Positions 43,303 through 51,483 of a DNA stretch of 64,000 nt are shown one piece after another. Origin of the DNA: an uncultured Bacteroidales bacterium. GTDB lineage: Bacteria > Bacteroidota > Bacteroidia > Bacteroidales > UBA932. The position numbers and the translations under genes were made by a program. The stretch spans positions 1 through 64,000 of the forward strand of contig CAMKAJ010000002.1 in NCBI GenBank assembly GCA_946410455.1, written 5' to 3'. Position 1 is the stretch's first letter. Every line of letters begins with the position of its first letter. Under the pieces are notes generated by a model. That model had not been told where the DNA came from. It saw only the letters and a program-made list of their open reading frames with translations, and searched no databases.

Positions 43303-44853
43303 CTATGCGAAGTAAATGATTTGATCGTCCGCAGCTGCCATGATGCGGCGCATGGCTGCCGACTTGCGGCGGCGCATACTCACCACGGACTTGAAGCCGA
43401 GAGACTGGATTGTAATGAGCGGAGTCATGGCTACCATAGCTACAACACCGAAGGCGAAATCGAGCACAGAAGACTCTCCCTGCATAGAGACGCACGCCCC
43501 TATTACCATAGGGAGAATAAAGCTGGATGTGAGCGGACCGCTGGCCACTCCGCCGGAGTCGAATGCTATGGCGGTATAGAGCTTAGGCACAAATACAGAA
43601 AGCCCGAGCGAAATCAGGTATCCCGGTACGAGGTAATACAGCAGCGAGAAACCCAGGTGTACGCGCAGCACGGAAAGCCCGATAGAAACGCCCACACCTA
43701 TAGACAGGGCCAGCATCATTTGCTTCTTGCTCACCTCGCCGCCGGTTATTTCTTCAACCTGATTGTTGAGCACATGTACGGCAGGCTCTGCAAGCACAAC
43801 TACGTTGCCTATTATGAATGCAAACAGTGTTATCAGCACCGGGTGGGATTCCGCCAGGCACAGGCCTATCTTGTATCCAATAGGCATAAAGGCCATCTCT
43901 ACGGCAGTAAGGAAAACCACCAGCCCCAAGAAGGTGTATGCGGCACCAATCAGTATCTGCATGAGGGTATTCTTGGGGAGCTTGAGGATAATGAACTCAA
44001 GCACAAAAAACACTGCCAGCACCAGCAGCAGCGACAGGCCCACGTCTGCCATCTGGCCCAAAAAGATGCTCCCGAGTCCTTCTTCCAGGATACCGTCCAT
44101 CGAGTAATCCGGCACACGGTAGTCGATGCTTCCTCTAGACATAAGTGAAAGAAGCAACACTGCAAGAATGGGCCCTACAGAACACAGTGCAATGATTCCG
44201 AAGCTGTTCTCGTTGGCGTTGCGGCCGCCCACGGTCATTGCTATTCCAACGCCAAGGGCCATCAAGAAGGGCACGGTGATTGGGCCTGTAGTTACGCCTC
44301 CGGAGTCGAATGAGAGTGCAATCAGCGAGCCCTTCCCGTTTTCCAGAAGAAGCGTGACGATGCAGAACAGCATCATGTACAGGAACATCAGGATAGAGGG
44401 CAGCTCGAGCCGGAAGAGTATCTTGTAAACGCCAAGCACCAGAAGCAGTCCCACTCCGGCACCAACGGTGTAAATCAGCACTTTACCGTTCATCACGGCG
44501 CTCACCTGGTCGGCCAGGACGGAGAGGTCGGGCTCTGCAACTGTGATAAGTACACCCATCATCAAGCTCACTCCCAGAAGTATGCTGATACGTTTAGATT
44601 TAGTGAGGCCCTCGCCTATATACTGCCCCATCGGCGTCATTGCCAGGTCGGCTCCCATATTGAAGAGGGCAATACCCAGAATCAGCATCAACGTTGCCAC
44701 CAGAAAGACTACGATTTCGTGCACGGAAATACTCACCCAAGGGGTAAGTGAAAGGGCAAGCACCAATACGCTCACGGGGAGCACGGAGGTGAGTGCCTCT
44801 TTTAGTTTGTCCAGCAAAGACCGCCAGAGTTCTCTGGATTCTGAATTGTCCAT
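43303..44853 (-). CDS. DUF1538 inner-membrane protein
   Basis: 516 residues with two copies of DUF1538, the first starting near LKEALTSVLPVSVLVLAL, the second near LGSIFLGQMADVGLSLLL. Each has about six membrane helices; each repeats the phrase AFDSGGVASGP or SFDSGGVTTGP. Long Gly/Ser-bearing loops of that kind are typical of transporters. The substrate is unknown. Co-transcribed with two PII-like genes, as known for this family, so it is probably a PII-controlled ion or small-molecule transporter. Promoter at 44871-44878. Confidence 0.88.
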   Translation of the reverse strand: MDNSESRELWRSLLDKLKEALTSVLPVSVLVLALSLTPWVSISVHEIVVFLVATLMLILGIALFNMGADLAMTPMGQYIGEGLTKSKRISILLGVSLMMGVLITVAEPDLSVLADQVSAVMNGKVLIYTVGAGVGLLLVLGVYKILFRLELPSILMFLYMMLFCIVTLLLENGKGSLIALSFDSGGVTTGPITVPFLMALGVGIAMTVGGRNANENSFGIIALCSVGPILAVLLLSLMSRGSIDYRVPDYSMDGILEEGLGSIFLGQMADVGLSLLLVLAVFFVLEFIILKLPKNTLMQILIGAAYTFLGLVVFLTAVEMAFMPIGYKIGLCLAESHPVLITLFAFIIGNVVVLAEPAVHVLNNQVEEITGGEVSKKQMMLALSIGVGVSIGLSVLRVHLGFSLLYYLVPGYLISLGLSVFVPKLYTAIAFDSGGVASGPLTSSFILPMVIGACVSMQGESSVLDFAFGVVAMVAMTPLITIQSLGFKSVVSMRRRKSAAMRRIMAAADDQIIYFA

Positions 44854-44870
44854 CCGATGTAAATAACCTG

Positions 44871-44878
44871 CAAATTTA
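44871..44878 (-). promoter_or_regulatory. -7 element of the DUF1538 operon
   Basis: CAAATTTA on the plus strand reads TAAATTTG leftward, 17 bases before the ATG at 44853. Divergent from the murA promoter, and the two overlap in their -33 region. Confidence 0.5.
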
Positions 44879-44885
44879 ACAATTT

Positions 44886-44916
44886 TTTGTATTAGCTGAA
44901 GAGTTTGTTATATTTG
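44886..44916 (+). promoter_or_regulatory. murA promoter
   Basis: TTTG (44886-44889), exactly 19 bases, TATATTTG (44909-44916). A full match to the Bacteroides -33/-7 pattern. The ATG is seven bases further, so the message should be almost leaderless. Confidence 0.8.
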
Positions 44917-44923
44917 TAATATT

Positions 44924-46231
44924 ATGAGTTCATTCATCGTAGAAGGAGGCCACCGCCTGAGTGGCAGCATAGTTCCCCAGGGAGCGAAGAACGAGGCACT
45001 TGAGGTTATAAGCGCCATTCTGCTGACGTCTGAGGAGGTTGTCATAGACAATATTCCGGACATCCTGGATATACGCAACCTCATCGCCCTGCTCGAGGGA
45101 ATGGGGGTAAAGGTGGAGCGCAAGAGCAAGAATAAGTACTCATTTACGGCTGCACACATCAACGAGTATTACATCTCCAGCACGGAGTTTGTAGAGAAGT
45201 GCGCCAAGCTGCGCGGCTCTGTGATGGTAGTGGGGCCGCTGCTCGCACGCTTTGGTCAGGCCTGGTTCCCTAAACCCGGCGGCGACAAGATTGGGCGTCG
45301 CAGAGTTGATACTCACATCGATGGATTCATCAAGCTCGGCGCCGACTGCTCCTACGATTCTACCCGTCGCGCCTACAAGTTAAGCACGCAAGAGCGTCTG
45401 CAGGGCAGCTACATGCTTCTGGACGAGGCCTCCGTGACGGGAACCGCCAACATCGTAATGGCAGCCACTCTGGCCAAGGGTGTAACCACCATCTACAACG
45501 CCGCCTGCGAGCCCTACGTGCAGCAGCTCTGCAAGCTTCTGGTAGGAATGGGCGCAAAGATAGAAGGCATTGGTTCCAACCTGCTCACAATCACCGGAGT
45601 AGATGAGCTCCACGGAGCCGGGCACATGGTACTGCCGGATATGATAGAAGTTGGCTCCTTCATTGGCATGGCGGCAATCAACCAGAGCGAGCTCACAATA
45701 ACGGATGTCCATTACAAAGAGCTCGGGATCATTCCGGAATGCTTCCGCCGCCTTGGAATCAGGCTCGAGCAAAGAGGGGACGACATCTACATCCCCGCCC
45801 AAGACAGCTACGTAATCGAGTCATTCATAGACGGTTCCATCATGACACTTGCCGACGCCCCCTGGCCTGGCCTCACTCCGGACTTGCTATCGGTGATGCT
45901 GGTAACTGCCGTGCAATGCCGGGGCAGCGTACTCATTCACCAGAAGATGTTCGAGAGCCGCCTGTTCTTTGTTGATAAACTCATCGATATGGGCGCGCAG
46001 ATTATCCTGTGCGACCCGCACCGCGCCGTGGTCATAGGTCACGACCACCGCATGCAGCTTAAGCCCGGCCGAATGACCTCTCCGGATATCCGGGCCGGTA
46101 TCGCCCTGCTCCTTGCCGCCATGTCTGCAAAAGGCACCTCGGTCATAGACAACATAGACCAGATAGACCGTGGCTACGAGGACATCGACGTTCGCCTGAA
46201 CGCCCTCGGCGCAAGTATTAAGAGGCAGTAA
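44924..46231 (+). CDS. murA: UDP-N-acetylglucosamine 1-carboxyvinyltransferase
   Basis: 435 residues. First committed step of peptidoglycan synthesis: joins enolpyruvate to UDP-GlcNAc. VPQGAKNEAL holds the Lys/Asn pair, RGSVMVVGPLLARFG and VDTHIDGFIKLGA are family motifs. The active-site loop reads PKPGGDKIGRRRVD: Asp121 stands where E. coli has Cys115, the residue attacked by fosfomycin. Enzymes with Asp remain active and resist the drug (known for other species). Nothing else is unusual. Own promoter; the ECF sigma gene follows in 21 bases. Confidence 0.96.
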   Translation: MSSFIVEGGHRLSGSIVPQGAKNEALEVISAILLTSEEVVIDNIPDILDIRNLIALLEGMGVKVERKSKNKYSFTAAHINEYYISSTEFVEKCAKLRGSVMVVGPLLARFGQAWFPKPGGDKIGRRRVDTHIDGFIKLGADCSYDSTRRAYKLSTQERLQGSYMLLDEASVTGTANIVMAATLAKGVTTIYNAACEPYVQQLCKLLVGMGAKIEGIGSNLLTITGVDELHGAGHMVLPDMIEVGSFIGMAAINQSELTITDVHYKELGIIPECFRRLGIRLEQRGDDIYIPAQDSYVIESFIDGSIMTLADAPWPGLTPDLLSVMLVTAVQCRGSVLIHQKMFESRLFFVDKLIDMGAQIILCDPHRAVVIGHDHRMQLKPGRMTSPDIRAGIALLLAAMSAKGTSVIDNIDQIDRGYEDIDVRLNALGASIKRQ

Positions 46232-46252
46232 ATGGGTTATAAAATACCATAA

Positions 46253-46858
46253 ATGTCATTCAAGAAATCACTTAGTGAAGAGCAGCTGCTGGCAGCCTTG
46301 AAACGGGGCGATAAGAGCGCTTTTACCCTGATATACAATGCGTATGTGGGTAAAAGTTTCAACTTTGTGTTTTCTTTAGTGAAGGATAGGGAGACTGCAA
46401 AGGACATAGTGCAGGAGACTTTTATCAAAGTATATCTAAAGCGCGAGACCATTTCCAAAGTCAACTCCTTCAGCTCTTATCTTTATATGATGTTACGCAA
46501 CGCAGTCCTTGACTATTTCGATTCTGAAATGGTAAAACTTCGCTACATGCATAGAATTCAAGAGGCGGCGGAAGACTTTGCAGACGTGGTGAATGAGACC
46601 ATGAATGTTAATGAGTTGTCGGAGCAGATAGAGAGCGTCCTTTCGGGGATGCCGAGACAGAGGCAGAACATCTTCCGGCTGAGCCGCTACAGAGGTGTTC
46701 CTAATAATGAGATAGCAAGGATGTTCGGAATCAGCCAACGTACTGTCGAGAATCATTTAACCAACGCGCTAAGAGATATACGCAAGAAATTGTCGGGTAA
46801 TTTGAATAATATTATCTCCGTAATTTGTGCGCTTGAGGTACTTTTATCGTCTTTATAG
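46253..46858 (+). CDS. ECF-type sigma factor (FecI-like)
   Basis: 201 residues. Region 2 includes DRETAKDIVQETFIKVYLKRE and SFSSYLYMMLRNAVLDYF; region 4 has RLSRYRGVPNNEIARMFGIS and QRTVENHLTNALRDIRKKL. It matches the Bacteroidales FecI/RpoE family that is paired with FecR-like anti-sigma factors for TonB-dependent receptors. FecR is three bases downstream. Starts 21 bases after murA with no clear promoter of its own. Confidence 0.94.
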   Translation: MSFKKSLSEEQLLAALKRGDKSAFTLIYNAYVGKSFNFVFSLVKDRETAKDIVQETFIKVYLKRETISKVNSFSSYLYMMLRNAVLDYFDSEMVKLRYMHRIQEAAEDFADVVNETMNVNELSEQIESVLSGMPRQRQNIFRLSRYRGVPNNEIARMFGISQRTVENHLTNALRDIRKKLSGNLNNIISVICALEVLLSSL

Positions 46859-46861
46859 TGT

Positions 46862-47770
46862 ATGACTGAGAAGGAATTGATTGAGTTGTTTTTGTTGAAG
46901 AGGGCCCAAGGCGGACTGAACGAGAAAGATGATTTGCAGCAGCTGTGGGAAGAAACACCCTCCGATGCTGATGTAGATATGCCAGAAGCCAAGAAGCTAT
47001 ATTCCATAGCCCGTAATACCGAGAGGGCTATGAACGGCTATTTCCAGCCCCGTAACTTCATGCCCTGGATTCTGGCCACCGCGTGTGTGATTCTTGCTTT
47101 CGTAGCGGTGTATGTATTTATGCCAGAACCTGTGACTCGCCTTGTTTCTTCTTCAACGTCAAAAGGTTTTTTTGAGCTCCCCGACGGCAGTTTGGTATGG
47201 CTCAACAAGGGCAGTTCCCTGACTTATACCGGAGAACTTAACGGCAAAACCCGGCAGCTTACCCTGGAAGGAGAGGCTTTCTTTGATGTGAGCCACGATG
47301 CCGAGCATCCTTTCATCGTACACAGCAAGGATATGGACATCACCGTCACCGGTACACGCTTTACCCTCACTTCCTATCCAGAACTGCCAGGAGCCGTATA
47401 TTTGGAGGAAGGTTCAGTGATTGCAAATGGTCGCGCTTTCCCCGAGACCAGGCTAGCTCCAGGACAGGGAATCGTATTCGACGACAACACTTTGTTTTGG
47501 AAGAAAGTTCCAATTCTTTCTGCCGACCATACCGACTGGACTAAAGAGTACCTGGTGTTCACCAACACTGCCATAGCCGATGTATTCGCCAGCCTGGAGC
47601 ATTGGTTCCACATTTCTTTGTCCTGTTCAAACAAGGATTTCTTAGAGAATACCCGCATTTCTATGACCGTCCGCCAGGAAACTCCGGAAAACGTCCTCGA
47701 ATCAATAGCCCTCCTTACCGGCATCTCTTATACCCGCGAAGAAGGCAACCGCTTTATCATCCGCAAATAA
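46862..47770 (+). CDS. FecR-family anti-sigma factor
   Basis: 302 residues. Cytoplasmic N-terminus (ELIELFLLKRAQGGLNEKDDLQQLW), one membrane helix (about 60-80, WILATACVILAFVAVYVFM), then the periplasmic FecR domain: FELPDGSLVWLNKGSSLTY, LEGEAFFDVSHDAEHPFIV, and GTRFTLTSYPE. A C-terminal DUF4974-like part follows (ISMTVRQETPENVLESIALLTGI). It should hold the preceding sigma factor until a TonB receptor reports substrate. No receptor lies downstream; the nearest is the SusC of the convergent leftward locus. Confidence 0.92.
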   Translation: MTEKELIELFLLKRAQGGLNEKDDLQQLWEETPSDADVDMPEAKKLYSIARNTERAMNGYFQPRNFMPWILATACVILAFVAVYVFMPEPVTRLVSSSTSKGFFELPDGSLVWLNKGSSLTYTGELNGKTRQLTLEGEAFFDVSHDAEHPFIVHSKDMDITVTGTRFTLTSYPELPGAVYLEEGSVIANGRAFPETRLAPGQGIVFDDNTLFWKKVPILSADHTDWTKEYLVFTNTAIADVFASLEHWFHISLSCSNKDFLENTRISMTVRQETPENVLESIALLTGISYTREEGNRFIIRK

Positions 47771-47845
47771 ACGCCCTGCTTAGCGTGTGATTGCCACACA
47801 CAAGGGACCTTGCGGGACGATTGTGCGAACGTATTTCTATTTACG

Positions 47846-48910
47846 CTAGTTGCATTGGTACGGGCCGTGTATGGCATTCACGCGGTAGGCATAATCGGTA
47901 TCGTCCAGAACATAGACATAGAACTGGTCCCCGCCGGGCCATACACGTATGACTACGTGGCCCTCAGTGTTTTTACATAGGCCATAAACTTCAGGGGACT
48001 GGCTGACCAAGCTGGCAGGGATGCCAGTGAAGAACATATCCTGAGTGCTTGCATAGCTATTGATTATGTTCTGGTTCGGCTGTTCGGTATTTTCGTAAAA
48101 ACTCTGCGTTACCACTACCATGGGCTCATAAACTTCTGACTCTATGCCATACGATGCTTCGTTGTACATGTGATGGTGAGCCTTCATGGCTTCTATGTTT
48201 CGACCAATGCCGTTGGCTACTGTACTGCAGATGGTTTGATCGTTCATGTCGCCGCTTGTGAAGAAGTCGAATTTGCCATACTTCAGCAGAAAGGCGCATG
48301 ACTTGGCGTTTTCTTTGTCGATGCCGGTATTCACCACCGTGCTGCCGTTCCAAGCCAAACCATTGCCCGCAACGCCGAACACTTGGAAGCCGGGATATGA
48401 TGAAGCATCATACAACTGCACTATCTGGCTGCTTGAGCCCACAGTAAAGCGTTCTACCTGAAGCCCATTGTTTGCAGTGTTGTATTCTACGAATTTCTTG
48501 AAGTTGTAGGAAGCTGATTCCGTGTTCGATTCATCAACGGTATAGTCCGGATAGGACTGATCTATGATTTTATTAATCTTCACACGCTCATACAAGCCCG
48601 TAACACCTGCAAGATAATAATCTCCCTGCTGATGTGAGGGCCTTCCGCCACCGAAATAGCCTATGTGGTCTATATGGTAGTGAGACGCCTGAAAATAGTC
48701 CAGCGCACTGTGGCCTGCGGGCATAAAATGCTTCACATACGCTGCCTGGGTTTGCCAGGGTATTGCACTTGCCGATGGCTTAGCGGAAGTGAAGGTCTTT
48801 TTACCGGGATAGTTATAGAGGTCGCCGGCATCTACCATCATGGTGGTACCGTCGGGGAAAATGTAGAAGAAACATTCTCCCCTTCCGGTACTTATGGCAT
48901 GAATGTCCAA
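47846..48910 (-). CDS. MBL-fold hydrolase, now cut off from the lipoprotein upstream
   Basis: About 354 residues, but the only start is TTG at 48910, which lies where the paralogues read LDIHAI in mid-protein. The metallo-beta-lactamase core is ASHYHIDHIGYFGGG (HxHxDH), FDFFTSGDMND, and MKAHHHMYNE. Homologous to the MBL proteins at 55221 and 56379. Upstream, the same frame runs through LDGY, then TGA, then the end of the 799-residue lipoprotein (SPLPK); the paralogues have Trp at the TGA. I read this as the second half of one protein broken by a nonsense codon. If TTG is not used, this domain is not made. Confidence 0.6.
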   Translation of the reverse strand: MDIHAISTGRGECFFYIFPDGTTMMVDAGDLYNYPGKKTFTSAKPSASAIPWQTQAAYVKHFMPAGHSALDYFQASHYHIDHIGYFGGGRPSHQQGDYYLAGVTGLYERVKINKIIDQSYPDYTVDESNTESASYNFKKFVEYNTANNGLQVERFTVGSSSQIVQLYDASSYPGFQVFGVAGNGLAWNGSTVVNTGIDKENAKSCAFLLKYGKFDFFTSGDMNDQTICSTVANGIGRNIEAMKAHHHMYNEASYGIESEVYEPMVVVTQSFYENTEQPNQNIINSYASTQDMFFTGIPASLVSQSPEVYGLCKNTEGHVVIRVWPGGDQFYVYVLDDTDYAYRVNAIHGPYQCN

Positions 48911-48922
48911 ATAACCATCCAG

Positions 48923-51322
48923 TCACTTCGGCAGCGGCGAACCAGCAGCCGCAGTAGAAGGAGTTGAAGCAACTGATGTTCCAATTACTACCCAGCCCTC
49001 TTTCCCTCCTTCATCTACGTTGCCTGTATTGTATGCAGAAGTCCATCCACACACCGTGCCATAACATGGATCACCCGGAGTAGCCACACCAGGAGGAGTA
49101 AGTGAAGAAGTTTTGTTCGTACAATTGACTATCTCAGATTCGGCTTCGTCAGAATTCGTTGATGCTCCGGACGAATCAGAGGCAGTACTTCCTCCGCATC
49201 CAACGCATCCTGCAACACCACCGATACATGCTTGGTTGATTGGGCCAGTGCCTGCGTAAAGATTTCCATGAGCATTTCTGAATGAGCCGTTCACTGAAAC
49301 ACTTGCTTCAGATTCGTTTCTACAACTGATAACTTTATTATGTGCCGCACCTACCACTCCTCCGATTTTGGGAGCTCCACACTTTCGGCTGGGCTTGGAA
49401 ACATTTAGATTAGCTATAACGGAGCCTTCATTTGTGCATTGCTTTAAATCGTTAATAGTAACGCCTACGATACCTCCCAACGACACTCCAGAGCCATAGA
49501 TTTTATCACTTATCGTTGGATAATCCGAATTAAAGTTCAACGTAACAATACCTGCATTAATACATTTATATATTACACCTGTGCTAGGATACTCGGCATT
49601 CTTCCATACACCACTATTGCTTGTACCTCCCTTATAATCTCCACCTGCAATACCGCCAACGCTACAATTTCGGTGGTAGCCGCTTTCTGGGGCGTTCAAC
49701 GTGAGTGTAATCTCTCCCTCATTACTACACTCGTTAAGAATATTAGCTTCATTGCTCTGAGTGCTTTCAATTACACCAACTATTCCGCCCAAACTGCATC
49801 CATTGGCGTTGGTGCTAGTTTCTATTGTCACGTCGCTTTTGTTGACACACTTATAGAATTGTCCCGACGTACACTTGGGAGAGAAAACACCGAAATTGAA
49901 TGACGCCACCTGCGGATCGGCAACGGATATTGCTGCTTCAACCGTACTGTTCTGTATCAAACCAGCGTTTGACAGTGTGACAAAGCCCATATTCTCTGCA
50001 GCCGAACAAGTATAAGAGCTCTCATCGTCCACGGTCAGATGGTCAATTATACCTGTGCTTTCCACCGTATTAATCAATGGTGCTGTAGTAGTAAAATCGG
50101 AAATTGTGATATAATCCAATTTACCGGAAACCGTCTCGAAAAGGTTTGTTGATCCTGTTCCTCCTTCAATTGAAAGATTCTTTACTGTACCTGCTACTGT
50201 TTTGAAAATCGTCGCACTTATTGTAGCGTTTTGTATGGCATGGTTCTGTCCGTTAAATGTTACACCTGCTGGAAGAGTTGTTTTGTTTCCTGAAACGGCG
50301 TCATTATTGTAGTCAATGTCATTGGCGAGCATAATCTCATCGTCAGAGTTCACCCAATATCCGTAATCACTATTGTTCAAAGCGTTCTTAAGAAGCACAA
50401 GATCACGAGCTGTTTTTACCTGACGCGGTGCGGAAGAAATGCCGCTGAAATTGACGCCAAACTTGCTCACATGACCAGCCTGGAACTCAAGATTCTTTGT
50501 GGAGCAATCCAGAATTTTCTCGTAATGATTATCGTCAGAAGTAACCACGTGAATAGCCAGAGCGTTTGCCGACTCAAACACAGCAGGTGCAATTGCAAAC
50601 CAAATTGGCTTGCCCAAATCTTCTATACCCTTGAGCGTCATAGATGTATAGCCGGCACCAGATAGGGAGCCTTTATCATCGAGAGTCACATCTCCGGCAA
50701 TCTTAACTGCCGTCGACATAGACTGCAACTCTACAAACTTAATGGTCTCACTGCCGCCCAGGGTGATACCACTGATACTCATGAGGCCATAAGCGGTAGC
50801 GTGGGAGAATCTAAGGTCCAGGGTTTCTGGCACGGAGCCTTCACTGTCATAGCTTGCTGTGGCAAACAACACAACACAAGAAGGGTCACAAGAAGCCTCT
50901 TGGGGCTCCTGATATTTACCAGCACTCGGACTATATTTTATCGTTGCCGATGTGCCGGCGTCATTTGTATTCGTAGTCACTTTGATGGTTATTGCTCCTT
51001 CTTCCGGGAGGACAAGCTCCAATAGGCCAAAATCGGCGGCCCTGCCTCCGGCCTTTATATCGTCGGCAGCAAGCTCCTTAGAGCATGCGGCGGCACCGTT
51101 AACACTAACATACACAACATCACCTTCCTGCCAGAGCATAGGATATGCCGTGCCCTCCTTTTCGCCGAAGGTGGCTTTACTCGTAATTATCTCGGAAGCA
51201 GAGAGATGGATAGTCTTGCGAACAAATCCTTTTCCCGGGCTATCTACGGTTATATTCATATTACAGGCGGATACGAAAGCCATTACAGCAATCGATATCA
51301 GTATGATTGTAATTCTTCTCAT
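48923..51322 (-). CDS. Fimbrillin-like lipoprotein with GGIVG repeats (N-terminal part of an MBL fusion)
   Basis: 799 residues to a TGA. Lipoprotein signal MRRITIILISIAVMAFVSAC. Residues about 25-300 resemble the fimbrillin/Mfa-like domain of Bacteroidales (WQEGDVVYVSVNG, YDSEGSVPETLDLRFSHATA, FAIAPAVF). The C-terminal half has GLUG-type repeats with GGIVG, SVGGIAGG, GGVVGAAHN and GGVAGCVGC, each ahead of CTNEG or CSNEG. It is probably a surface-exposed adhesin or binding protein. It follows a 45-residue micro-ORF by 12 bases and is the last but one unit of the SusCD locus. The in-frame MBL domain follows the TGA. Confidence 0.8.
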   Translation of the reverse strand: MRRITIILISIAVMAFVSACNMNITVDSPGKGFVRKTIHLSASEIITSKATFGEKEGTAYPMLWQEGDVVYVSVNGAAACSKELAADDIKAGGRAADFGLLELVLPEEGAITIKVTTNTNDAGTSATIKYSPSAGKYQEPQEASCDPSCVVLFATASYDSEGSVPETLDLRFSHATAYGLMSISGITLGGSETIKFVELQSMSTAVKIAGDVTLDDKGSLSGAGYTSMTLKGIEDLGKPIWFAIAPAVFESANALAIHVVTSDDNHYEKILDCSTKNLEFQAGHVSKFGVNFSGISSAPRQVKTARDLVLLKNALNNSDYGYWVNSDDEIMLANDIDYNNDAVSGNKTTLPAGVTFNGQNHAIQNATISATIFKTVAGTVKNLSIEGGTGSTNLFETVSGKLDYITISDFTTTAPLINTVESTGIIDHLTVDDESSYTCSAAENMGFVTLSNAGLIQNSTVEAAISVADPQVASFNFGVFSPKCTSGQFYKCVNKSDVTIETSTNANGCSLGGIVGVIESTQSNEANILNECSNEGEITLTLNAPESGYHRNCSVGGIAGGDYKGGTSNSGVWKNAEYPSTGVIYKCINAGIVTLNFNSDYPTISDKIYGSGVSLGGIVGVTINDLKQCTNEGSVIANLNVSKPSRKCGAPKIGGVVGAAHNKVISCRNESEASVSVNGSFRNAHGNLYAGTGPINQACIGGVAGCVGCGGSTASDSSGASTNSDEAESEIVNCTNKTSSLTPPGVATPGDPCYGTVCGWTSAYNTGNVDEGGKEGWVVIGTSVASTPSTAAAGSPLPK

Positions 51323-51334
51323 AATGCAAACTCT

Positions 51335-51472
51335 TTAAAACGTTCCATATTCATCTTCTTCCGCGCTGTCTATTAAATTGGGTTCGGAAGAAGTGCATAC
51401 AATATCTCGTGCCCAGATAGTAAACACTACCGAAAAGGGCGTATTATACGGAAGACGCGTATCTTTATACAT
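51335..51472 (-). CDS. 45-residue micro-ORF ahead of the 799-residue lipoprotein
   Basis: Begins MYKDTRLPYNTPFSVVF, contains DIVCTSSEP, ends SAEEDEYGTF. An acidic C-terminus and a single Cys-Ser/Thr-Ser phrase also occur in the 43-residue ORF ahead of the second fimbrillin-like gene. The stop is 12 bases from the next ATG. It may be a leader peptide, a chaperone-like small protein, or a signal peptide; I cannot tell which. Confidence 0.5.
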   Translation of the reverse strand: MYKDTRLPYNTPFSVVFTIWARDIVCTSSEPNLIDSAEEDEYGTF

Positions 51473-51483
51473 AATGCTGATTA

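Noticed and set aside
48923..48925. TGA recoded as an amino acid throughout the genome
   Set aside because: TGA works as an ordinary stop at many other genes here (SNF2, BACON lipoprotein, aspS), so the case is local.
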